Assembly: GCA_013002105.1 (NCBI GenBank) | Contig: JABDKS010000547.1 | Span: 1-10,617, forward strand | Reading direction: 5' to 3' | Source of the DNA: Pirellulaceae bacterium | GTDB taxonomy: Bacteria > Planctomycetota > Planctomycetia > Pirellulales > Pirellulaceae | Length of the DNA: 10,617 nucleotides | Shown here: in pieces, positions 1 to 7,097 of the stretch | Layout of the letters: the number at the start of each line of letters is the position of its first letter | Position numbering within the stretch: position 1 is the first letter of the stretch | The notes under the pieces: model-generated | Told to the model about the DNA's origin: nothing | What the model saw: only the letters and a program-made list of their open reading frames with translations | The model's database searches: none | Translations under genes and position numbers: made by a program

Positions 1-60
1 CGACCGACCAGCGGAGATGCGTTCGTACGATCCAAATCGACTTCGGTGGGTGATTTCTCG

Positions 61-133
61 ATCGGGCTGCGTCACGCGGAGCGTGACGGCGACTATCAAA
101 GTAGCCATCACGCTCCGCCGTGAAGGAGCCCGA
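61..133. repeat. REP/BIME-like inverted-repeat doublet, unit 1
   Basis: The left arm is 61-93, the loop is tatcaaa (94-100) and the right arm is 101-133. The arms are imperfect reverse complements that could form one long hairpin of about 30 bp with a one-base bulge. Each arm also contains a small palindrome of its own: cgtcacgc-gga-gcgtgacg at 70-88, and catcacg...cgtgaag at 106-125, which has one mismatch here. Two opposed small palindromes that can also pair with each other is the architecture of REP/BIME elements. It could stabilise or stop the GH2 transcript, which runs leftward into it, but there is no T-run for a classical intrinsic terminator. Confidence 0.75.
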
Positions 134-231
134 CTTTGTGTGTCGCGGCACGTTTGATCGGATCGAAGTGAAGACCGACCAGCAGAGTTGGATTCGTACG
201 ATCCGAATCGACCGACGTGGTTCAATAACCA

Positions 232-304
232 ATCGGGCTGCGTCACGCGGAGCGTGACGGCGACTATCAAAGTAGCCATCACGCTCCGCCGTGATGGAGC
301 CCGA
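232..304. repeat. REP/BIME-like inverted-repeat doublet, unit 2
   Basis: This is the copy of the unit 1 hairpin shifted by 171 bp: left arm 232-264, right arm 272-304. The second small palindrome is perfect here (catcacg at 277-283, cgtgatg at 290-296), whereas unit 1 has one mismatch. The left half of a third copy lies at 403-436, where the right arm is missing and GH2 coding sequence begins instead. Confidence 0.75.
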
Positions 305-436
305 CTGTGTGTGTCACGGCACGGGTGATTGGATCGAAGTGACGACCGACCAGCGGAGATGCGTTCGTACGATCCGAATCGACCGACGTGGTTCAATTAC
401 CGATCGGGCTGCGTCACGCGGAGCGTGACGGCGACT

Positions 437-2308
437 TTAAAACTTCGCTGGCTCGTGCAATTCGGCTAGCTCCTTGGCTGTTAATTTTTGCACGTCGCGA
501 TCGTAGGTCATCAATCCATTCACTTCGCCTTCGACATCGGTCGTCTGCGTGTAAACAGCGCCGGCAACTCCTTTGTTACGTAGCTTCATCAATGTTTCGA
601 ATGACTTTCGATAGCGGTCTTTGTACTCCTGATGTGACCTGGGCAGATCGCCGTAGCCCCAATTTCGCATATCGGGGTTCCATTGATGTCCCGGTACAAC
701 CCATCCGTGCCCACCGAATTCACCGACCACTTTGACGTAATCATTCAGCCGTCGGTCCTCGAGCGGAAATTTTGGCTCGGGATAGTCGTGACGGTCGGCG
801 ACATCGCCGACGGGAAAGAAATTTCCTCCGCTGGCAATGTTGATCAAACGCGTGACATCCAAGTTTTCCATTTTTTGCCCGATGCGAATTGTCTCGTGCT
901 GTCCCCACCGTTCGTTAAACGGAACCCACATCACAATCGACGGATGGTTGCGCAAGTGATTGACCATCGCTGACAGTTCCGCAACAAACTGTTCGTGTTG
1001 CACCGCCGGCCATGTTTCTTCGTCCGGATAAGGTGCCAGTTTGCTCCAGAATGGTCGGCCACCGGTGCTGGGCATGTCTTGCCAAACCAGCATGCCGATT
1101 CGGTCACAATAGGAATAGAATCGACGCGGTTCGACCTTGATGTGTTTGCGAATCATGTTGAACCCGGCCGCTTTGAGATAGTCGACATCGAATCGCATCG
1201 CTTCGTCACTCGGTGGCGTCAACAAGCCATCGGGCCACCACCCTTGGTCCAGCGGTCCGTAATGAAAGATCACTTTGCCATTGAGCCGCATTCGGACGTG
1301 GCCGGCCGGACCCCGCCACGTATCGATTTCACGCATCGCGGCGTACGACTGGACCTTATCGAGCAACTGATCGTCATCGTCAAACAGCTCCATCGTGATA
1401 TCGTACAAGTGGGGTGAATCGGGCGACCAAAGTTTTGCATTGGCGATTGTGACACTCAGCGCCGCATCAGCGATCCCCACCACGTCATCGCCATCGCGAA
1501 CGGTGATCCGCAGTTTTTCGCCCTCGATCTTTTGACCACCCAGCGTCGGCAACACGCGTAGAGTTCCTTCCTTGATTCGTGGCTTCATTTTGACCATCGC
1601 GATATGACGCGACGGCACATCCTCGATCCAGACCGATTGCCAGATGCCGGATACACGCGTGTAGTAGATGCCTTTGGGACTCAGTTTTTGTTTTCCCAGC
1701 GTTTGCGTTGTTGCCGTCTTGTCGATGACTTTCACCAGCAGCGTGTTGGTGTCGCCCGCCAATCGATCAGTGATGTCAAACGAGAACGGATCGCTGCTGC
1801 CAACATGTCGACCAACTTCGGCGCCGTTGATGTAGACGATCGTTTCGTAATCGACCGCCTCGAAATGCAACTTTGTACGGTGGCCGGCCGGTGTTTGGTG
1901 TTTCAGCTCACGCTGGTACCACAGTACTTCGTCCGGCTCGAGCAAATGCTGCACACCACTGAGGGCGGATTCGATCGGAAAGGGAACCAAAATTTCGTCC
2001 TTGAATGCTTTTGGACTTGGTCCGTGCGTAATCGCGTACTTCCACAATCCGTTCAGCGATCGCCACTTGTCGGCTCGAACAAACTGCGGTCGTGGATACT
2101 CGGTCCAAACGTTGTCGGCGGTCAGGTCGCGACCCCACCGGGTCATCATCGTGTCGCTGGGGAGTTTCCATTTGGTACCGGTAACGGCGGCGTTTCCCGA
2201 GGGGCTCGCATTCGTATTCGGCGATTGTGCTGGGGCGGTACTAGGGGCGGCAACAACCCAGAGACATGCACCCAGTGTGAGGGTCATCAGTAATTGGGCA
2301 GGGTTCAT
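437..2308 (-). CDS. Exported glycoside hydrolase family 2 protein (beta-galactosidase/beta-glucuronidase-like)
   Basis: A 623-residue protein predicted to cleave a beta-glycosidic bond outside the cytoplasm; the substrate cannot be read from the sequence. Residues 1-27 look like a signal peptide (hydrophobic core, APAQ near a likely cleavage after A27). LGAC at 12-15 resembles a lipobox, but the hydrophobic run continues past it. The GH2 sugar-binding domain covers about 55-235 (KWRSLNGLWKY at 81-91, then the FEAVDYETIVYING strands). An immunoglobulin-like domain follows to about 330, and a TIM barrel from about 335 to the end. The acid/base is E466 in MWVPFNERWGQ and the nucleophile is E530 in VVGEFGGHG, both intact. 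The length suits a three-domain GH2 enzyme without the extra LacZ C-terminal domains. The ATG at 2308 has no clear Shine-Dalgarno sequence but is placed well for the signal peptide. The gene is transcribed alone, away from the U32 gene, and its TAA stop abuts the 171-bp repeat array. Confidence 0.93.
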   Translation of the reverse strand: MNPAQLLMTLTLGACLWVVAAPSTAPAQSPNTNASPSGNAAVTGTKWKLPSDTMMTRWGRDLTADNVWTEYPRPQFVRADKWRSLNGLWKYAITHGPSPKAFKDEILVPFPIESALSGVQHLLEPDEVLWYQRELKHQTPAGHRTKLHFEAVDYETIVYINGAEVGRHVGSSDPFSFDITDRLAGDTNTLLVKVIDKTATTQTLGKQKLSPKGIYYTRVSGIWQSVWIEDVPSRHIAMVKMKPRIKEGTLRVLPTLGGQKIEGEKLRITVRDGDDVVGIADAALSVTIANAKLWSPDSPHLYDITMELFDDDDQLLDKVQSYAAMREIDTWRGPAGHVRMRLNGKVIFHYGPLDQGWWPDGLLTPPSDEAMRFDVDYLKAAGFNMIRKHIKVEPRRFYSYCDRIGMLVWQDMPSTGGRPFWSKLAPYPDEETWPAVQHEQFVAELSAMVNHLRNHPSIVMWVPFNERWGQHETIRIGQKMENLDVTRLINIASGGNFFPVGDVADRHDYPEPKFPLEDRRLNDYVKVVGEFGGHGWVVPGHQWNPDMRNWGYGDLPRSHQEYKDRYRKSFETLMKLRNKGVAGAVYTQTTDVEGEVNGLMTYDRDVQKLTAKELAELHEPAKF

Positions 2309-2487
2309 GATCGATGCTCATGGGTGTTGGATCGTGGCAGCGAAATCGATTGGATCCAGAAATCCGACCGTCAAAGTAGATGCACATGGCGATTCAACCC
2401 AGCATAACCGGTCTACCTGGGCGCTGACGGCTCCACTTCGCGAGAACCGTTTCCCAATTTGGGCCTTGCCGGTCATACTTGGTCCCT
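2309..2487. promoter_or_regulatory. Divergent intergenic region between GH2 and U32 genes
   Basis: These 179 bp must contain the promoters of both the leftward GH2 gene and the rightward U32 gene, because the genes diverge. I could not place a convincing -35/-10 pair on either strand, nor a Shine-Dalgarno sequence before either start. The only small symmetric element I see is cccaa-t-ttggg at 2453-2463, about 25 bp before the U32 start. It could be an operator half-site or chance. Confidence 0.4.
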
Positions 2488-5031
2488 ATGACTGTGATTG
2501 AGCCAACCGCGACTGAACCGATGACGCATCAACGAACCGTCGAACTGCTCTCACCGGCGGGTGACTGGGAGTGTGCGCGGGCGGCGATCGAAAACGGCGC
2601 CAACGCAATCTACTTTGGACTCGACTGTGGCTTCAACGCCCGTTACCGCGCCCAAAATTTTGGGCTTGATGATCTGCCCGATCTGATGCGATTGCTGCGA
2701 CAACGAGGCGTTCGCGGATACGCCACGATGAACACCCTGGCCTTTGCGTCCGAGTTGCCCAAGTTAGTCGACGTGATCGAACAACTTGCGACGTCCGGAG
2801 TCGATGCGGTACTGGTGCAAGATTTCGGGGTGGCGAGAATCGTTCGCGAGATTTGCCCCGAAATGGAAATCCACGCTTCGACGCAAATGAGTTTGACCAG
2901 CGCCGAAACGATCGAAGTGGCGCGAGACTTAGGACTCTCGCGCGCCGTTGTGGCTCGCGAACTGTCGGTGGCCGAAATTCGCAAGATCACCGCCGCAACC
3001 GATCTGCCGATCGAAGTGTTCATCCACGGGGCATTGTGTGTTGCCTATTCGGGTCAATGTCTGACCAGCGAATCATTAGGCGGACGCAGTGCCAATCGTG
3101 GTCAGTGTGCGCAGGCGTGCCGGTTGCCCTACGAATTGATCGTCGATGGCAAAGATCGCGATTTGGGTGACGTTCGTTACTTGTTGAGCCCGCAGGATCT
3201 GGCCGGTTATGCGGCGATCCCCGATTTGGTCGATGCGGGCGTAGCGTCGCTCAAGATCGAAGGACGACTGAAAACGCCCGAGTACGTCGCCAACATCACC
3301 GGGCACTATCGTGCGGCGATCGACGAAGCGATTGAACGGGGAACCGTAACGATCAGCGAATCCGACAAGCGCGAAATGGAACTTTCGTTCTCACGCGGCT
3401 TTTCGCCCGGTTGGATCGAAGGAAACGATCACAAACGACTGGTCCCCGGTTTGAACTCGGCCAAACGTGGCATCCTGTTGGGAACGATCATCGAGATTCA
3501 GTCGGATCGAATCAAACTTTGGATCGACTCGCCGGTGGCCCTGGGAGACGGTTTAGCGATTCCAGCGGCCGAAGGAGGCGGCGCGCAAGGGGGTCGTATC
3601 TATTCACTCGAGGATCAGGTCGGCAACACGGCCAAACGTCTCGACGGACAACAGATCGCGTGGATCGGATTTGGACGTGACGAAATCGATTGGAACAAAG
3701 TCGAAGTCGACTCCGCGGTATTCAAGAACGATGATCCACAACTGAACCGACGACTGAGACAGTCGTTCAGCGGCGCCGACCCCGTTCAGCGTCAACGCGT
3801 GGACCTACAGGTGACAGCCCAAGTCGGCCAACCGCTGCAGTTGATCGGGAAATTGCAAAACCAGATCACGGCCCAAGTCGTCGGTGATCAACCGCTGCAA
3901 AAGGCGATCAAGCATCCAGCCGATTCAGCGGCATTGCAAAGCAAATTGGAACGTTTCGGTGGCACACCGTTTCAAATGGGAAAGTTGGACGCCAAGATTA
4001 TCGATGGTCCGATGGTGCCGGTGGGGATGCTGAACCAATTGCGCCGCGATCTCGTCGACGCGCTGGCGGAGCAGTTGGAGAATCCGCCGACGCGGGCCGT
4101 GGATGTCCAGGCGGGCAGGGCACTACTGGCACCCATCGAATCGGCAGCCAATGAATCAACACCATCGACACAACCTCATTTGGTCGTGCTCTGTCGCACC
4201 CTGCAGCAACTTCGCGCCGTGGTCCAGACCGACGTTGCGGCAGTCTACGTCGATTTTCACGACATCCGCCAATACGCCGAAGCGGTCCGTGTCGCGCGTG
4301 AGGCCGGCAAACCGATTGCAATCGCGACAGTGCGTATGCAAAAACCGGGCGAGATGGGATTGTTGCGGGCGATCGAAAAACATCAACCCGATTTCATACT
4401 GGCGCGAAATCTGGCAGCAATCGAGTTCTTTCGCAAACGAAACGTGGCAACGATTGCTGACTTTTCATTGAATGTTGCCAATCATCGATCCGCGCAATGG
4501 GTTCGATCGATCGGTCCAATGCGTGTGACGGCATCGTACGACTTGAACCGCGAACAACTGATGGATTTGGTCGGTTCGGTCGACCCGCAGTGGCTCGAGG
4601 TGGTGATTCATCAGCACATGCCGATGTTTCACATGGAGCACTGTGTGTTCTGCGCCGTGATCTCGCCGGGAACGAACAAAACCAATTGTGGTCGTCCGTG
4701 TGATCGGCACGAGGTGGACTTGCGCGATCGCGTGGGCGCCGAACATGTTCTGCAAGCAGATGTGGCGTGTCGTAACACGCTGTACAACCAGACGCCACAA
4801 AGTGGCGCCGAGACGGTGGACGATTTGAACACCGCCGGCGTCGGCTGGTACCGAATTGAACTTCTCCAACAGAACGCTTCACAAAGCCGTCAAACGATTC
4901 AACTGTATCAACAGTTGCTGCGTGGCGAGAAAACGGCCCAGGAGGTTTGGCAACAACTCAACGCGACCAACCGAGTCGGTGTGACCCGAGGAACGCTAGA
5001 GTCCAAACGCAATCCGTTGGCGATTCTTTAA
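2488..5031 (+). CDS. Large U32-family protein (RlhA/TrhP-like RNA hydroxylase relatives) with DUF3656-like and extra C-terminal domain
   Basis: The family is historically called peptidase U32. Characterised members such as E. coli RlhA (23S rRNA C2501), TrhP (tRNA U34) and UbiU/UbiV are Fe-S-dependent hydroxylation proteins, so RNA modification is likelier than proteolysis. Numbering is from the ATG at 2488 (847 residues). LLSPAGDWE near 20-29 opens the barrel. The U32 signature EVFIHGALCVAYSGQC is at about 176-191, and cysteines 184, 191, 207 and 211 are probable cluster ligands. About 430-535 is DUF3656-like (GGTPFQM, MLNQLRRDLVDAL). From about 560 on there is a second barrel-like half with cysteines 719, 722, 734, 738 and 761 (HCVFC, NCGRPC, DVACRNTLYN). 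RlhA of E. coli is about 650 residues, so this protein carries roughly 200 more. The start is uncertain: TTG at 2479, ATG at 2488 and ATG at 2521 are all in frame with no Shine-Dalgarno sequence. I prefer 2488, though 2521 would put the conserved domain nearer the N-terminus. Confidence 0.88.
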   Translation: MTVIEPTATEPMTHQRTVELLSPAGDWECARAAIENGANAIYFGLDCGFNARYRAQNFGLDDLPDLMRLLRQRGVRGYATMNTLAFASELPKLVDVIEQLATSGVDAVLVQDFGVARIVREICPEMEIHASTQMSLTSAETIEVARDLGLSRAVVARELSVAEIRKITAATDLPIEVFIHGALCVAYSGQCLTSESLGGRSANRGQCAQACRLPYELIVDGKDRDLGDVRYLLSPQDLAGYAAIPDLVDAGVASLKIEGRLKTPEYVANITGHYRAAIDEAIERGTVTISESDKREMELSFSRGFSPGWIEGNDHKRLVPGLNSAKRGILLGTIIEIQSDRIKLWIDSPVALGDGLAIPAAEGGGAQGGRIYSLEDQVGNTAKRLDGQQIAWIGFGRDEIDWNKVEVDSAVFKNDDPQLNRRLRQSFSGADPVQRQRVDLQVTAQVGQPLQLIGKLQNQITAQVVGDQPLQKAIKHPADSAALQSKLERFGGTPFQMGKLDAKIIDGPMVPVGMLNQLRRDLVDALAEQLENPPTRAVDVQAGRALLAPIESAANESTPSTQPHLVVLCRTLQQLRAVVQTDVAAVYVDFHDIRQYAEAVRVAREAGKPIAIATVRMQKPGEMGLLRAIEKHQPDFILARNLAAIEFFRKRNVATIADFSLNVANHRSAQWVRSIGPMRVTASYDLNREQLMDLVGSVDPQWLEVVIHQHMPMFHMEHCVFCAVISPGTNKTNCGRPCDRHEVDLRDRVGAEHVLQADVACRNTLYNQTPQSGAETVDDLNTAGVGWYRIELLQQNASQSRQTIQLYQQLLRGEKTAQEVWQQLNATNRVGVTRGTLESKRNPLAIL

Positions 5032-5084
5032 TCATCGACCCTGCACCGAATACACATCGTGACACAGAGCCACCATCCCAACCA
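5032..5084. other. Convergent 53-bp gap between U32 and response regulator stops
   Basis: The U32 gene ends in TAA at 5031 and the leftward response regulator gene ends at 5085. I see no hairpin followed by a T-run on either strand. Termination here is either Rho-dependent or by read-through into the antisense of the neighbouring gene. Confidence 0.5.
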
Positions 5085-7097
5085 CTAACTGATTTGGATG
5101 GACATCCCCGATGCATCATCTCGCATGACCAGCGGCGCGACCGGTGCTGTTTTGTTCAGCATCCGGATACCTTCGCTTTGGGAAGGATTTTGCAGCAGAT
5201 CTTGTAGCTCATGGATCGTTAGCGCTTGGGCAAACAGATAGCCCTGAGCAGAGTCACATCCCCAATTCCGCAGCAACTGCAATTGGCACTCCGACTCAAC
5301 GCCCTCGCAGACGATGGTAGCGTTCAGGTGGTGGGCCAGTTGCACGATGGCTTGTGCGATGACAGCGTGGCCGTGATCACTTGCGATCGACGCGGTAAAG
5401 CTGCGGTCAATTTTGACCGTTTCGATTGGATAGGCCTGAAAACAAGTCAGCGACGATTTGCCTTTACCGAAATCGTCGATATGAATTCCGACGCCCGCGT
5501 CGTGCAACCCGAGCATGGTGGCCATCGATCGTTCGTTATGGCGTGGATCGCCTGCTTCGTTCATTTCGATTTTGACCAGACTGCGATCGAAACCGGTTTT
5601 GGCGACGATCGTGTCCAGACGATCCAAGAAAAACGGGTCGCTGAGCTGACGTCGAGAGACGTTCACGCCCAGGTAGACGTTGGAATCGATTTGGCTGGGC
5701 AACGACCGGAGCATTTGTCCGAACTCGCGCATCGCGGTTTCGAAAACCCATTCGCCCAATTGAGTAATCAGGCCGATCTCTTCGGTGATGGGAATGAACT
5801 CCATAGGCGAGACATACTGGCCGTCTTCGTTTTGCCAACGAATGAGCGCTTCGACGCCTTGCACAACGGCACGATCAAGGTCAATGATCGGCTGATAGCG
5901 AACTTCAAAGTCTTCGTTTTCCAGGGCGAGCCTGATTTGGTTTTCCATATCGTGACGTGCGACAACGGCTTGATGCATCGTCTTGTCAAAGACCGCAATC
6001 TGCCCCTTGCCGGCATTTTTGGCGCGGTACATCGCGGTGTCAGCGTTTCGTAGTGCGTCATGCGCGTCTTTGATCGAGCTATCGATGAATGCCACACCCA
6101 CACTGGTACCGACATTGACGTATCGATCCCCCAGTTTGAACGGCTCTGCGATCCGTTGCACGATACGTCGCGCAATATCGAACGCATCTTCCTTTTCGGC
6201 CATCTTTTCCAGCAGCACGACGAATTCGTCTCCGCCCAGACGAACCGTTTTGTCTCGTGATTTTTTTGCCCCGGCCGAGTCGCGATGTCGGACACATTCC
6301 TTCAATCGCTCGGCAACCTGGTTCAACAGATCATCGCCTGCGTCGTGACCTAGAGAATCATTGATGATTTTGAAATTGTCCAAATCCAAAAACAGCAGCG
6401 CGTCGTGCTTGTCGCCCCGATTGCCGTCGGCCAGCAAGGTTTCCAGGTGCTCCAGCAGGTAGGGTCGATTGGGCAATAGCGTTAATGCATCGCGATGAGC
6501 CATCACCCGTAGCTCTTCTTCGGCTTGACGGCGTCGAGTGACTTCGTCACGCAGTTCTTGCACTTTTTCTTCTTGCAAGTCGGCTAAGCGACACTTTTCG
6601 CTCAGCGCCAATGCCAGTTGCCGGGCTTCATCACGCTCGAATGGTTTTTTCAACAGCAACAGTCGATCGTTGTAGCCCAATCTCTTGAGCACATCATCCC
6701 ATGTGTGGTCACTGTAGGCGGTACAAATGACGACCTGCAGATGCGGATCGATCTCCCACAACTTTTCGGTCGTTTCCAGTCCGTCCATGCCGTTGGGCAT
6801 GCGCATATCCACGAAGGCAACCGAGAAACGATTGCCCTGATCGACGGCTTCTTGAACTTTAACAACACCCGCTTCACCGCCAACGGCGTGGGTGACCAGG
6901 TACTGGGGTCCCGCGCCTTGGCTATTTTGGTTTTTGTTGCTGACGTCGCTGTCATCGCTGAGGAACATCTGTTCGAAATCCATCAACGCTTCGTCGGCAA
7001 CATTGGAGTTGGCGAAAACTCGTTCGAATGTATCGTGGATGTGCTCTTGGTCGTCAATGATCAGAACACGTCGAGCTTGGGCGTTGGTTTCGTTCAT
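5085..7097 (-). CDS. Response regulator REC-GGDEF-EAL (c-di-GMP synthesis/breakdown)
   Basis: A 670-residue cytoplasmic protein that should make and/or degrade cyclic di-GMP under control of the kinase encoded just upstream. REC domain, 9-165: acidic pair D15/D16, phospho-acceptor D97 in AFVDMRMP, T126 in CTAYSD, K151 in KKPF. D97 is about 80 residues after the acidic pair instead of about 42, because of a polar insertion (about 40-75). The style AFVDMRMPxGxDGLET...VICTAYSD is one I recognise as a recurrent REC subtype. A short coiled coil (168-200) leads to GGDEF (about 200-372), with an intact GGDEF at 288-292. EAL domain, 385-640: EALIRW at 416-421, N479, E511, D541/D542, K562, E598, E601 and Q618, so phosphodiesterase residues look complete. 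The usual LTES motif reads EMNE and loop 6 reads DDFGKGKSSL. The inhibitory site is odd (see findings). Its ATG overlaps the kinase stop as ATGA, which implies translational coupling. Confidence 0.95.
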   Translation of the reverse strand: MNETNAQARRVLIIDDQEHIHDTFERVFANSNVADEALMDFEQMFLSDDSDVSNKNQNSQGAGPQYLVTHAVGGEAGVVKVQEAVDQGNRFSVAFVDMRMPNGMDGLETTEKLWEIDPHLQVVICTAYSDHTWDDVLKRLGYNDRLLLLKKPFERDEARQLALALSEKCRLADLQEEKVQELRDEVTRRRQAEEELRVMAHRDALTLLPNRPYLLEHLETLLADGNRGDKHDALLFLDLDNFKIINDSLGHDAGDDLLNQVAERLKECVRHRDSAGAKKSRDKTVRLGGDEFVVLLEKMAEKEDAFDIARRIVQRIAEPFKLGDRYVNVGTSVGVAFIDSSIKDAHDALRNADTAMYRAKNAGKGQIAVFDKTMHQAVVARHDMENQIRLALENEDFEVRYQPIIDLDRAVVQGVEALIRWQNEDGQYVSPMEFIPITEEIGLITQLGEWVFETAMREFGQMLRSLPSQIDSNVYLGVNVSRRQLSDPFFLDRLDTIVAKTGFDRSLVKIEMNEAGDPRHNERSMATMLGLHDAGVGIHIDDFGKGKSSLTCFQAYPIETVKIDRSFTASIASDHGHAVIAQAIVQLAHHLNATIVCEGVESECQLQLLRNWGCDSAQGYLFAQALTIHELQDLLQNPSQSEGIRMLNKTAPVAPLVMRDDASGMSIQIS

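Larger units (their letters stand above)
1..436. repeat. Tandem array of a 171-bp repeat (2 full units plus a truncated third)
   Basis: Units begin at 1, 172 and 343. The same landmarks (cgaccgaccag, ttcgtacgatcc, atcgggctgcgtcacgcgg) recur at exactly +171, so there are no indels between copies. The stretch 61-170 and its copy 232-341 are almost identical. The left 60 bp of each unit is more variable: unit 3 resembles unit 1 at its start but unit 2 around its bases 34-55. This mosaic suggests unequal exchange or conversion between copies. Unit 3 stops at 436, one base before the GH2 stop codon. The array very likely runs on to the left of the window. All three plus-strand frames are closed by stops, while one minus-strand frame is open throughout (see findings). 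No flanking transposase is visible. I judge this to be a non-coding repeat. Confidence 0.93.

Noticed and set aside
1..436. CRISPR array
   Set aside because: The period is 171 bp and the supposed spacers are themselves near-identical between units, which excludes repeat-spacer organisation. No cas genes are present.
388..735. 115-codon plus-strand open frame starting inside repeat unit 3
   Set aside because: It begins in the repeat array and continues antisense to the GH2 3' end. The composition is arginine-rich and domain-free.
1604..2293. 229-codon plus-strand open frame opposite the GH2 gene
   Set aside because: It is antisense to a clear GH2 domain with intact catalytic residues, and its peptide has no recognisable motif; it is a shadow frame.
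5226..6053. 275-codon plus-strand open frame opposite the EAL/GGDEF region
   Set aside because: The minus strand encodes complete GGDEF and EAL motifs there. The antisense peptide has no family signature and no start signal.
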